This document shows positions 1-7,651 of a stretch of DNA of 64,000 nt, in pieces. Position 1 is the first letter of the stretch, and every line of letters begins with the position of its first letter. Both the position numbers and the translations under genes were made by a program. Below the pieces are notes generated by a model that saw only the letters and a list, made by a program, of their open reading frames with translations, made no database searches and was not told the DNA's origin. This DNA is from Methanomassiliicoccus sp. (GTDB taxonomy: Archaea; Thermoplasmatota; Thermoplasmata; Methanomassiliicoccales; Methanomassiliicoccaceae): contig JAWQJJ010000001.1 of NCBI GenBank assembly GCA_033485155.1, forward strand, positions 186,001-250,000, read 5' to 3'.

Positions 1-2
1 GG

Positions 3-269
3 TGCACCAGCCCGATCAATGTCCTCAGCCACGCCTTCGGATATGTCTCCGAGCGGCTGAGGAAGGATGAGAGGGACCTGTTCCTCCAGAACTTGGACAT
101 GTATCGCGAGGCCAGGGTCCCCCTCAGCGTGTGTCTCAGCCTCATGCGATCCTACATCATTCGCTTTGACGTCGAGTATCTCGCTGCCCAGGCGTTCTTC
201 GAGCCCTTTCCCCCCGGAATACTCTCGGTAGGGGTCACCGACTCCTGCGAGTGGCGGGAGATGGCCTGA
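3..269 (+). CDS. DUF1722 (YbgA-like) protein, C-terminal part
   Basis: The reading frame is open from the window edge and ends at TGA 267-269, giving 88 residues of a C-terminus. The pattern of a YVSERL-like helix, a YREARVPLS segment and a closing FFEPFPPGIL motif matches the end of the DUF1722/YbgA family, which is often fused to DUF523. The function of the family is unknown. The N-terminus lies outside the window. The family call rests on motif recall, not on a search. Confidence 0.7.
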   Translation, partial: CTSPINVLSHAFGYVSERLRKDERDLFLQNLDMYREARVPLSVCLSLMRSYIIRFDVEYLAAQAFFEPFPPGILSVGVTDSCEWREMA

Positions 270-374
270 CCCCCCTACCCGAAAGCTGGATGGGGGAGGC
301 ACGATTATGCGGAAGAAAGGTTATGGCCGCGGACCTCCATGTCCTAAAGGCCGCCTGGCCGGCGGTGACCGACG

Positions 375-995
375 GTGCAAAGCATGTCGACCAACGCAGA
401 TCTGCAAAAGCTGTGCCAGCTGGCCGTATCTAAGGGGGCCAGCGCCGCCAAGCCCATGAGCGCACGCGGAGTGATTATTGACCCACGGGTGAGACTCAAG
501 TGCATGGTGCCGACCTGCAACAACTATGGTTGGAACCTGATGTGCCCGCCCAATGTCATGCCCATCGACCAGTTCATCGAAGTTCTCAGGCAATACGACC
601 ATGCCCTTCTCATCCAGTATCCCATCCCTCTGGACCGGGAGCTGATCAAGGCACAGGAAGGCAGAAGGCTGGAGCACATCATGGAGAAGGGAGACTACGC
701 GGAGAGGTTGAACAGGAGCGAGGTCGAGTTCACCGAACTCCTCGGCGAGGTGGAGAAGGAGGCCTTGGCCATGGGCCATAGGTTCGCCACCGCGCTCTCC
801 GGGGGGGCCTGCCATTTGTGCCATGAATGCGTGGGCCAGAGATCCGGGGAGAAGTGTCGCCATCCCTTCCGGTCCCGCCCCTCCATGGAGGCCATGAGCA
901 TTGACGTCCTGCTCACGGCCCAGAACGCCGGCCTGCCCTTCGAGATGCCTCCTCGTGACCGACCAGTGTGGAACGGCCTGGTGCTCGTAGACTGA
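375..995 (+). CDS. DUF2284 cysteine-rich putative metal-binding protein
   Basis: This 206-residue protein carries the cysteine pattern typical of DUF2284 proteins. An N-terminal cluster (CMVPTCNNYGWNLMCPP) is followed by a C-terminal cluster (CHLCHECVGQ, then C and HPFRSRPSMEAM). These suggest binding of an Fe-S cluster or another metal. There is no membrane segment, so it is probably cytosolic. Translation could start at GTG 375 or ATG 384; the GGTGA at 363-367 lies better for the GTG. The family is common in anaerobic archaea and bacteria but has no assigned reaction. Confidence 0.8.
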   Translation: MQSMSTNADLQKLCQLAVSKGASAAKPMSARGVIIDPRVRLKCMVPTCNNYGWNLMCPPNVMPIDQFIEVLRQYDHALLIQYPIPLDRELIKAQEGRRLEHIMEKGDYAERLNRSEVEFTELLGEVEKEALAMGHRFATALSGGACHLCHECVGQRSGEKCRHPFRSRPSMEAMSIDVLLTAQNAGLPFEMPPRDRPVWNGLVLVD

Positions 996-1065
996 GCGGC
1001 GCACCGGGTGAACAGCCGGTGTGGCGGAACGCCCTTGCGGTCAATGATGATAGAAGAAAAGTGAG

Positions 1066-1160
1066 CGCCGTCGAACGGGCTCGAACCGTTGACCTTGTGA
1101 TGACCGTTCCCCTGGTCGGGGATTAACAGTCACACGCTCTACCAGCTGAGCTACGACGGC
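1066..1160 (-). tRNA. tRNA-Asn (GTT) with an intron
   Basis: On the minus strand the acceptor stem GCCGTCG pairs with CGACGGC, followed by discriminator G. The D-arm is GCTC/GAGC, the anticodon stem TGTGA/TCACA, and the T-arm AACGG-TTCGAGC-CCGTT. The loop CTGTTAA gives anticodon GTT (Asn). A 22-nt intron interrupts the loop after position 37, leaving a 73-nt mature tRNA without encoded CCA. A TATA-like GATTAATACC at 1185-1194 lies about 25-30 nt before the 5' end, a normal archaeal promoter distance. Confidence 0.95.
1102..1123 (-). other. tRNA-Asn intron (anticodon loop, position 37/38)
   Basis: These 22 nt must be removed to restore a 7-nt anticodon loop and a 5-bp anticodon stem. The intron contains CCCC and GGGG runs that can pair, which fits a bulge-helix-bulge substrate for archaeal splicing endonuclease. 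Exact splice sites could shift by one base because A and T repeat at the junction. Confidence 0.85.
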
Positions 1161-1203
1161 TTGTAGGCATGTGAATTACCCACTGGTATTAATCAATTTC
1201 GCT

Positions 1204-1512
1204 TCATCCTAGCTGGGACTTCAACTCCTTGACCGTCTTTTCCATGTCGTCCAGGATGACCTTCAGCTGGTCCATGAAGACCTTGAGCTTGTCAGTGGTC
1301 ACGGCGCCCTCGGGGGAGGGCTTGATCAAGCCCTCCTGCTCCAGGATGCGCAGTGAGTACCGGACCTTGTGCTGTGGATAGACCAGGAGCTCAGAGAGGC
1401 GAATGATGCCAATGGGCTCGTTGTCCATGATGGCCTTGAGCATCTGGACATGTCTCTGGAGAAGTTCGATCTCGCTCTCGATCTTGTTGGTCAGAACACT
1501 GTTGCCCTTCAT
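1204..1512 (-). CDS. Small winged-helix transcriptional regulator
   Basis: This 102-residue protein begins with a helical segment, then a wHTH core. The segment IIRLSELLVYPQHKVRYSLRI is followed by LEQEGLIKPSP and a short wing, and the protein ends in a charged C-terminal helix that could dimerise. Start ATG 1512 has a GAGGGG ribosome site just upstream. It resembles small archaeal predicted DNA-binding regulators. No target can be deduced; it stands alone between tRNA-Asn and a divergent zinc-ribbon gene. Confidence 0.7.
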   Translation of the reverse strand: MKGNSVLTNKIESEIELLQRHVQMLKAIMDNEPIGIIRLSELLVYPQHKVRYSLRILEQEGLIKPSPEGAVTTDKLKVFMDQLKVILDDMEKTVKELKSQLG

Positions 1513-1639
1513 TCAGCCCCTCCGACGATTGTGCCGTGATAACAATGGTGCATATATGAGCATTGCCAGGTCGTTCGTCTGACCGGTTCGAGGCCATCCC
1601 TCGCAATGCTTGAAGCAACTATCCTCTCGTCTGAAATAT

Positions 1640-1665
1640 CACCTGCAAGAATCATCGTGCAGGTG
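1640..1665 (+). promoter_or_regulatory. Inverted repeat covering the ribosome site of the zinc-ribbon gene
   Basis: CACCTGCA (1640-1647) and TGCAGGTG (1658-1665) form a perfect 8-bp inverted repeat with a 10-nt loop. The 3' arm contains the AGGTG that would act as ribosome binding site for ATG 1671. In RNA the hairpin would hide that site; in DNA the dyad could be a protein-binding site. Seen in sequence; function inferred. Confidence 0.5.
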
Positions 1666-1670
1666 CGACC

Positions 1671-1889
1671 ATGGCGGATTTGGACATAGGCAAGTGTCAA
1701 GCCTGCGGAAGGAAGATAACCAAGGAGCGTTCGACGGACCCCGGGGCGCCCAATGTAGGGTACGAATGCTCTAAATGTCACCAGTGGGTGTGCGGCGACT
1801 GCACTGATTGGAACGTTTCGGAGAAGAACAACTGGGTGTGCTCCCGTTGCGCGGGCCGGACCGCGCCCCACAAGTGCGGGTGCGATTGA
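1671..1889 (+). CDS. Small zinc-ribbon protein, unknown function
   Basis: This 72-residue protein has CQACGR near the N-terminus, ECSKCHQWVCGDC in the middle, then CSRCAG and a final CGC. The four CxxC-type elements should bind two zinc ions, as in small archaeal zinc-finger proteins. ATG 1671 follows AGGTG by five bases. There is no membrane segment. A role in nucleic-acid or protein binding is plausible but not shown. Its ribosome site lies in a hairpin (1640-1665). Confidence 0.7.
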   Translation: MADLDIGKCQACGRKITKERSTDPGAPNVGYECSKCHQWVCGDCTDWNVSEKNNWVCSRCAGRTAPHKCGCD

Positions 1890-1950
1890 TATTCCGGTGA
1901 AATCCCTTCCTTATTTTTCCTCGGGTGGCTCAGGGTCCAGGCATCGAAGA

Positions 1951-2697
1951 TCATCCTTTCCCCGAGGCCCCTCCCCCTCCCGATCGCCCGCCCCCGAAGC
2001 CTCCCCTGCCCCCGCCGATCGCGGTCAGAAGCAGCAATAGAGGTCGCAGCGCTGCCCCCCTGGTCACAATCACCACGATCACAAAGACAACGGCGATGAT
2101 GGCCCACTCCCCCCAAGTCAGGGGGACCCCGCCGATCGGGAAGGCCGGTCCCGCGGACCGGTCTCCGTCGTACTCGGTGATGAGGATGCTACCGAGCGCA
2201 TAGGTGAGCTCGAACAGTCCGTCGCCGTAGGAGCCAGCGGTCATGTTGGGCACCAGATACTCCTCGGCCAGGTGGCTGACCCGGACGTCGGTCAGGATGC
2301 CTTCGAGGCCGTAGCCGACCTCCACCCGCCACGTACGGTCGTCGGTGGCCACCACCACTAGGACGCCGTTGTCCTGCCCGGACTTGCCGATCTCATTGTA
2401 TTGGAAGGTCCTCAGAGCGAAGTAGTCGATATCGTGCGGGTAGGTAGTATTGACGACGAGCACGACCATCTCGCAACTTGAGTTAAGGTCCACCTCGTAG
2501 CACAGCTCGCCGATGTAGTACAGGTCATCCTCGGAAACCACGCCGGTAAGGTCGGTAGCATAGTACTCGAGCCGGGGCATGGAGATGTCCGCCCCGCTCT
2601 CCGACGGCCTCGTCAGCAGGTATCCTCCCGCGACCACTCCTCCGACCACTATCGCCAGGACCACCAGTCCGGCTACCGTCCGAGCGGAGGAGCGCAA
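1951..2697 (-). CDS. TPM-domain (YgcG-type) membrane protein
   Basis: The 248-residue protein has an N-terminal membrane anchor (about residues 8-28). An extracytoplasmic TPM domain follows (about 45-165, including DLYYIGELCYEV and VEVGYGLEGILTD). A second membrane segment (about 183-210) precedes a glycine-rich tail of the GGGRGGFGGGRSGG kind. This layout matches YgcG/TPM proteins, which commonly pair with LemA. The only start after the preceding stop is TTG 2697. It lies two codons beyond, and in the same frame as, the LemA stop, so translation is probably coupled. Confidence 0.8.
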   Translation of the reverse strand: MRSSARTVAGLVVLAIVVGGVVAGGYLLTRPSESGADISMPRLEYYATDLTGVVSEDDLYYIGELCYEVDLNSSCEMVVLVVNTTYPHDIDYFALRTFQYNEIGKSGQDNGVLVVVATDDRTWRVEVGYGLEGILTDVRVSHLAEEYLVPNMTAGSYGDGLFELTYALGSILITEYDGDRSAGPAFPIGGVPLTWGEWAIIAVVFVIVVIVTRGAALRPLLLLLTAIGGGRGGFGGGRSGGGGASGKG

Positions 2698-2703
2698 GCG
2701 CCC

Positions 2704-3252
2704 TCACTGCCCCGACTCGAAGTAGGAGGCCTCCTGGAAACCGAAGCTCCCGGCGATGAGGTTGGAGGGGAAACTGAGGACCGCAGTGTTGTACTCGGCT
2801 ACGGCGTCATTATAGAAGATGCGCGCGGCAGCGATGCGGTTCTGGGTGCCCTCCAGCTCGGTGATGACGTCCTTGACGACATCGATCGACTGGATGTAGG
2901 GATTGGATTCCGCCACTGACAGGAACGACCCTACTTGGGTGGAGAACTGGCTGGTGAAGTTGACCTGGGCATCCACTGTGCCATTGGCCAGAGTGTTGAG
3001 CCACTGAGTACGGAGCGCGGTGAGGTTGGTAAGCAAGCCCTCCTCGAACTGCATGGATACGTTCTCCTGCGCCAGGACCTGGGGAATCAGGTCAACCTGC
3101 CGCTGGACCTGCACCTCGATGGCGCTCCACTTGTTCTTCACGTTCTGTTGCTTGGAAACGAGGGAGTTATAAGGCAGCACGACCGTCAGCAGCAGGGCGG
3201 CCACCACCACCAGCGCCGCGATGCCGACGATGAGCTTCTTGGATATGGCCAT
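2704..3252 (-). CDS. lemA: LemA family protein
   Basis: The protein is about 182 residues. It has one N-terminal membrane helix (KLIVGIAALVVVAALLLTVV) followed by PYNSLVSKQQNVKNKWSAIEVQ. This is the hallmark LemA start, where a helical bundle follows the anchor. The remainder is helical and ends in SFPSNLIAGSFGF, also typical of LemA. Start ATG 3252 was chosen, although an in-frame GTG 3264 is possible. A TATA-like ATTTATTC near 3292-3299 fits a short leader. LemA and TPM proteins are a recurring bacterial and archaeal pair of unknown envelope function. Confidence 0.85.
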   Translation of the reverse strand: MAISKKLIVGIAALVVVAALLLTVVLPYNSLVSKQQNVKNKWSAIEVQVQRQVDLIPQVLAQENVSMQFEEGLLTNLTALRTQWLNTLANGTVDAQVNFTSQFSTQVGSFLSVAESNPYIQSIDVVKDVITELEGTQNRIAAARIFYNDAVAEYNTAVLSFPSNLIAGSFGFQEASYFESGQ

Positions 3253-3321
3253 AGCTCGAGGCACGGAGCATCAGCTAATCAATCTTGACCCGTGAATAAA
3301 TGGAAACGGGAATGAGTTTGC

Positions 3322-3822
3322 CTAGCGGGTGAACCACGCTTTTGTGCTGGGCAGCAGCAAGTAGATCAGCACGATCACCGGGATGAGGATGGAGAGGCCC
3401 AGCGTAGCTATCCCGGACAGGGATAAGCTCGTTGCCGCCGAGAATATCGATCCCAGGATGCTGAGGATGGTGAAGATTATGCCCAGGATCCACGCCCAGC
3501 GCTTGCCTTTGAGGAAACCCCAGGCCAGCAGGAAGGCGATGATGGCCATTATAAGGATCACAACGCCGATTGCCCCGAAGATGACGGGGCCAGCATCGAT
3601 CAGCCACTGAGGGGCATTGGGACCGAGCATGTCTATGAACTCCTGGCTTCCGATCAGGTAGGCCGCCCCGAACAGGGCGAAGGAGGCGATCAGGAGAAGG
3701 ATGCCATACAGTATCTCCAGGATCGCGAGGAGGGTCACGCCGAACGGCCGGTGCCTCGGTACGGCAGGGTAGTACGGGGCCTGAGGCGTAGGTTGGTAAG
3801 GTGGCGGCTCGTAAGTGGTCAT
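3322..3822 (-). CDS. Four-helix membrane protein with proline-rich N-terminus
   Basis: The 166-residue protein starts with a cytosolic tail rich in Pro and Tyr (YEPPPYQPTPQAPYYP). Four hydrophobic segments follow, the second half containing AFLLAWGFLKGKRWAWILG. ATG 3822 was preferred to ATG 3897 because a TATA-like TTAATTAA near 3848-3856 would start the transcript close to it. It resembles small conserved archaeal membrane proteins without assigned function. It probably forms a membrane-protein group with the LemA/TPM pair downstream. Confidence 0.65.
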   Translation of the reverse strand: MTTYEPPPYQPTPQAPYYPAVPRHRPFGVTLLAILEILYGILLLIASFALFGAAYLIGSQEFIDMLGPNAPQWLIDAGPVIFGAIGVVILIMAIIAFLLAWGFLKGKRWAWILGIIFTILSILGSIFSAATSLSLSGIATLGLSILIPVIVLIYLLLPSTKAWFTR

Positions 3823-4009
3823 GAACGAAGATAATGCATAGCAGGATTTAATTAAGTATTGAAGAAGGAAAACAGGGCTCTCTCGCATGCCCCCCATCTC
3901 TCGACCGGTCCTACCGAGTTGAACGGCATTACAATCTCATCCCAGGCGCTGTGGCCACCCATGGAGCCGCGAAACGGGATCGGCCGTAGGCCGCATCGAG
4001 TTACATTTA

Positions 4010-4040
4010 GTTAGATAAATAAAATAATTTATTTACTAAC
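4010..4040 (+). promoter_or_regulatory. AT-rich dyad before the ABC exporter operon
   Basis: GTTAGATAAATAAA (4010-4023) and TTTATTTACTAAC (4028-4040) are reverse complements except for one missing base. The dyad is centred about 50 bp before ATG 4078 and overlaps plausible TATA sequence, so a bound repressor could block promoter use. The pairing is directly visible; the operator role is inferred. Confidence 0.45.
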
Positions 4041-4077
4041 CAGTTCAGTGATAATATGGCCCGAGCGATTAAATAAG

Positions 4078-4818
4078 ATGGCCGGGGATGGCGAGCCCGT
4101 GGCAGCCATCGAGGTCCGCAATCTGCGCAAGGAGTATTCCGCCGTTAATGCCCTGGACGGGGTGACGTTCTCGGTGCCGGAGGGGACCTTCTTTGGCTGC
4201 TTTGGTCCCAACGGTGCGGGAAAGAGCACCCTGCTGAAGGTGCTCACCGGCCAGATCTGTCCGACCTCCGGGGAGGCCCGCGTCCTGGATCTAGATGTCC
4301 GGGGGAACGGGATCAAGATACGCGAGGAGGTGGGTATCGTCCCGGAGGTGGAGTCTCCCCCCAGCTATCTGACCGCGTATGAGTTCCTGTACTTCGTGGC
4401 CGAGGTCAGGAAGATAGGTAACATCGAGGACCGCATCGATCGATGGCTGAGCTTCTTCGACCTCGAATCGACCAAAGGTACTCTGTGCAAGGACCTCTCC
4501 AAGGGTATGCGCCAGAAGGTGATGCTCTCGGCGGCGTTCATGCATGAGCCTCGACTACTGTTCTTGGACGAGCCCTTCGTGAATCTCGATCCTATCTACC
4601 AGCACAAGCTCAGAGAGTACCTCATCGAGCTCCGCGAGGAGGGCAGAACCATCTTCCTGTGCTCGCACATCCTGGACATCGCCCAGAAACTTTGCCAGGA
4701 GATGGTGATCATCAACCACGGCAAGGTGATCGCCGCCGGGAGCGTGGCCGAGCTGACCCAGAAGGAGGACCTAGAGTCCCTCTTCCTGCGCATGGTGACC
4801 GACGATGCACCTGCTTAA
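4078..4818 (+). CDS. ABC exporter ATP-binding protein
   Basis: This 246-residue ATPase has Walker A GPNGAGKST, a degenerate signature LSKGMRQKV, Walker B LLFLDEPFVNLDP and the switch histidine in CSHILD. The features are those of the CcmA/drug-exporter-like group. ATG 4078 is preferred over GTG 4048 because the conserved domain begins soon after (AIEVRNLRKEY). The 3' end overlaps the permease start by 14 nt, so the two are one operon. The substrate is unknown. Confidence 0.9.
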   Translation: MAGDGEPVAAIEVRNLRKEYSAVNALDGVTFSVPEGTFFGCFGPNGAGKSTLLKVLTGQICPTSGEARVLDLDVRGNGIKIREEVGIVPEVESPPSYLTAYEFLYFVAEVRKIGNIEDRIDRWLSFFDLESTKGTLCKDLSKGMRQKVMLSAAFMHEPRLLFLDEPFVNLDPIYQHKLREYLIELREEGRTIFLCSHILDIAQKLCQEMVIINHGKVIAAGSVAELTQKEDLESLFLRMVTDDAPA

Positions 4819-6268
4819 GCTGATGCTCCGGGAGGAGTACCGCCTCCATGTATCATATTCCTCGTCCAGGATGTTCCTGGCCATGCCCGTCTTCGTCTTC
4901 GTCATCGCCCTGGTGACCTCCCTGACCATGAGGAACTTAGCAGGTAACATCGACCTGCGGGACATGGTCACCAGCCTCAACGCTGGGGTGTGCCTCTACG
5001 GGATAAGCGTGGGCGCGCTGGGCTTCCTGGGCCGGACCTACGTCGAACGGAGGCAGGGTAAGTACAATTACATCGTGGCCATGCCAGCCCTGCTCCCCCT
5101 GTCCTACCGCTCGACGTTCCTCGGGATGTACATAAGGGACATCGCCTTCTACATCGCCCTAATGCTGGGCCCGGCGATATCCGGCCTGGTCGTGGCCGGA
5201 GCGGTGGTGGGTTATTCATGGGGGGCGGTTCTATCCATCTCCGCTACCCTGGTCCTCTCCTTCCTCCTGGGCATCTCCCTCAGCTTCGCCGTGTCGGTGA
5301 TCGGCTCGAGGAACCGGATCGCTCTCCTCGTCATGGTAGGAGCCATCATGGCCGTGCTCATCGGGTTCGGGGTGCTCCACCTCTACAGCATGGACGCCTT
5401 CCTGCCCTCCGTCGGATTCCAGATGGCTCTCCCTCCGTTCGGGGACGACATCTCCAGGGCGGCGTCCTGCCTTGCCCTCTCCGTCTCCGCCTTCGCAGGC
5501 CTCAGCGTTCTGGCCATATTGTGCGTTGCCGAGACCTACGACGGGGAGGTCAAGAAGAAGGGCCCCCGGGCGAACATCCTGCCGTCCTACCTGCGCCGGT
5601 TCGCCTTCGCCCGGTCCTACCGCCCCTACCTGGCCAAGGAGTCGGTGGACCTGCTGAGGAGTGGCACGATCGGCAAGATTTCGTTCACTTTCATAGCCCC
5701 CCTGACCTTCCTGAGCTTCGCCACCTGGTACATCAACACCGGTCTCAACGTCCCGGTCGGATTCAACCTGGTCTTCTACGCTTCGATGGTCGGTTTCTTC
5801 GGCGTCATGCTCTATTCCTGGCTCACCAATATGGACACCGTCGACTACTACGAGACGCTCCCGGTCAGCCCGACTCGGATCATCCGCTCGAAGCTGATGA
5901 TGTTCATCCTTCTTACCACGGCGATCTCAACTGCCTTCGTTCTGACGCTGTCGGTGATCAATAACGAGACCCGCCTGCTGTGGCTGGCGCTTCCGGTGCT
6001 CTACGTGACCATGGTGTACATGGTGGTGTCGATGTCGTATCTGACGGGGTTGCACCCTAACTCTTACCTGTTCAATCCCCAGGTGCTGCTCCGGTTCGCC
6101 CTGGTCTCTATGCTGCCGGAGACCGGTCTGACCATCCTGTCGTTCTCCGTGGACCGTTCACCGTTCATCGCCGGAGTGGCCATCGTCGCCGTCCTCGGCG
6201 TCCTGCTGGTAATGACCTTGGTTCTGTACCGGAGGCTGGACCGCCGGTGGTCGGGCACAGGTTTTTAA
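4805..6268 (+). CDS. ABC exporter permease
   Basis: The 487-residue polytopic protein has about a dozen hydrophobic segments arranged in two groups. They are separated by a hydrophilic stretch around residues 245-290. It overlaps the ATPase gene by 14 nt, which supports a two-gene exporter. It resembles ABC-2 type permeases with two fused membrane halves. No extracellular substrate-binding gene is nearby, so export is more likely than import. The substrate is not deducible. Confidence 0.8.
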   Translation: MHLLKLMLREEYRLHVSYSSSRMFLAMPVFVFVIALVTSLTMRNLAGNIDLRDMVTSLNAGVCLYGISVGALGFLGRTYVERRQGKYNYIVAMPALLPLSYRSTFLGMYIRDIAFYIALMLGPAISGLVVAGAVVGYSWGAVLSISATLVLSFLLGISLSFAVSVIGSRNRIALLVMVGAIMAVLIGFGVLHLYSMDAFLPSVGFQMALPPFGDDISRAASCLALSVSAFAGLSVLAILCVAETYDGEVKKKGPRANILPSYLRRFAFARSYRPYLAKESVDLLRSGTIGKISFTFIAPLTFLSFATWYINTGLNVPVGFNLVFYASMVGFFGVMLYSWLTNMDTVDYYETLPVSPTRIIRSKLMMFILLTTAISTAFVLTLSVINNETRLLWLALPVLYVTMVYMVVSMSYLTGLHPNSYLFNPQVLLRFALVSMLPETGLTILSFSVDRSPFIAGVAIVAVLGVLLVMTLVLYRRLDRRWSGTGF

Positions 6269-6296
6269 TCGCCCTCCTGGATGATGAGCAAGGAAC

Positions 6297-6851
6297 ATGG
6301 AGCCCACCGCCATCCTCCGGAGGATCGTCCACCTCAGCACCCCGGTGTTCTTAGTGTATTATATCCTCCCCTCCCCTCTTTGGCCAGGGGGGCCTCAGAA
6401 GGAGGCAGTATTGCTGCTGGCCCTGGCCGCTACGCTGATATTTGAAGCGGCCCGGCTGGCGCTGGGTATCAGGGTTCCGGGCATGCGACCATACGAGGCG
6501 GACCAGATCTCCGCAGCCGCCTGGGCGGGGATCGCCCTCACCTTCTCCTTCCTGTTCTTCCCCCTCGAGCTGACTGCCCCGGTCATCTTTGGCATGGCCT
6601 GGGTGGACCCGGTCATCGGCGTAGTGCGCCGGTCGAAGTGGTATCCCTGGTTGCCCTACGCTCTTCATCTGACGATCATGATGGCGGTGCTCGCCCTCCT
6701 CGTCCCATTGGACCTCCAGTGGGGGGTCGCCGCGGCGGTGACCTCAGCGGTAGCTATTGCCGCTGAGGGAATAAAAACGAGCTACGTGGACGACGATATC
6801 CTAATGATCGTCGTGCCACTCCTAGCCTTGTTCATCTTAACTGGCGTCTAG
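6297..6851 (+). CDS. Putative dolichol/diacylglycerol kinase-like membrane protein
   Basis: The protein has 184 residues and about six membrane helices. The start RRIVHLSTPVFLVYYIL resembles the RK-x-x-H opening of the dolichol kinase / phosphatidate cytidylyltransferase family. LIFEAARLA resembles its second conserved helix, and AWVDPVIGVVRR resembles the GD-type nucleotide motif, here with WVDP. If correct it would act on polyprenol or isoprenoid lipid. The similarity is weak and the catalytic glycine-aspartate is altered. It is convergent with the small gene at 6848 (stops overlap). Confidence 0.5.
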   Translation: MEPTAILRRIVHLSTPVFLVYYILPSPLWPGGPQKEAVLLLALAATLIFEAARLALGIRVPGMRPYEADQISAAAWAGIALTFSFLFFPLELTAPVIFGMAWVDPVIGVVRRSKWYPWLPYALHLTIMMAVLALLVPLDLQWGVAAAVTSAVAIAAEGIKTSYVDDDILMIVVPLLALFILTGV

Positions 6852-7024
6852 TCGCCCTTGCGCCAGGTAACGGTGCCGAAGAATCCCTTCTTTGGATACC
6901 GATCGTAATGTTTGATGAACGGCTGGACAGGTCCCTCGCATGCGTTGATGGCTTCCTCCTCGGTGTTGTAGACCTTGCCAGTGAAAACGCACTGCCAATA
7001 TACTTTCTGTGGCTGGTCGGCCAT
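6848..7024 (-). CDS. Small conserved-type protein, unknown function
   Basis: About 58 residues (ATG 7024; an in-frame GTG lies at 7030). It contains YWQCVFTGKVYNTEEEAINAC, then an aromatic and lysine-rich tail (YPKKGFFGTVTWRK). It is soluble with two cysteines and has no recognised domain. The gene is tail-to-tail with the preceding one, with stop codons overlapping by 3 nt. Its compact globular composition suggests a real protein, but no function can be assigned. Confidence 0.55.
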   Translation of the reverse strand: MADQPQKVYWQCVFTGKVYNTEEEAINACEGPVQPFIKHYDRYPKKGFFGTVTWRKGD

Positions 7025-7145
7025 GGGCACGAGTAATTGTCTCGTCGTTAATAACCTTTGAGGTCAGCGAGGTCAGCCTTCCCTACCTATACTAATAGAA
7101 AGGGGCGGTAGTCCTTTATATCCATACAAACCAATTAGGTGGGCT

Positions 7146-7643
7146 ATGAATAGAATCAAGGTTATCAACGAACCATCGGAACTTGTACCGATGTTGCGGG
7201 CCGTTGATACCAAGGTAAAAAGAGAGGTTTTAAAGGAGGTGACGCTTGAATGGCGAACCACCAAAGAGGTGGAGGCCAAGTTCGGGCCGGAGGGTGCCGA
7301 CGCCCTCAAGTTTTTCGAGAAGATGAAGCTCGTGGAGACCAGGTGGCAGTCGACCAGCGGGTCGTTCCCCGAGAAGGCATATCACACCTATTACACCTCT
7401 TTTCACATCAACGCTTCATGGCCGGTGTATGAGATATCCGACGTCCTCGCCGCGGCGATGATGCCGGAGGAAGAGTTCGAGGTCCTGGAGAAGCAGATAT
7501 TCAAGGAAGTCGGGCCGGAGGGCCGCTTCGCCGGGGACATCGCCGAGAAGCTCGGCATCACTTCTACCATGCTGCGCAGCCTGGTCAAGCGCTCGGTCCG
7601 TCTTGATTACCGGGGCCATCGCATAGAGCGCCTCAAGGAGTGA
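7146..7643 (+). CDS. Winged-helix (ArsR-like) transcriptional regulator
   Basis: The 165-residue protein has an N-terminal wHTH (VKREVLKEVTLEWRTTKEVE with recognition region EGADALKFFEKMKLVE). A C-terminal second helical domain carries LGITSTMLRSLVKRS. It resembles archaeal predicted regulators of the ArsR-like type. A TATA-like CTTTATATCC at about 7114-7123 is placed for a leaderless transcript at ATG 7146. It lies just before trm56, with its stop next to that start, and is probably co-transcribed with it. Confidence 0.7.
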   Translation: MNRIKVINEPSELVPMLRAVDTKVKREVLKEVTLEWRTTKEVEAKFGPEGADALKFFEKMKLVETRWQSTSGSFPEKAYHTYYTSFHINASWPVYEISDVLAAAMMPEEEFEVLEKQIFKEVGPEGRFAGDIAEKLGITSTMLRSLVKRSVRLDYRGHRIERLKE

Positions 7644-7651
7644 GGCCGGGA

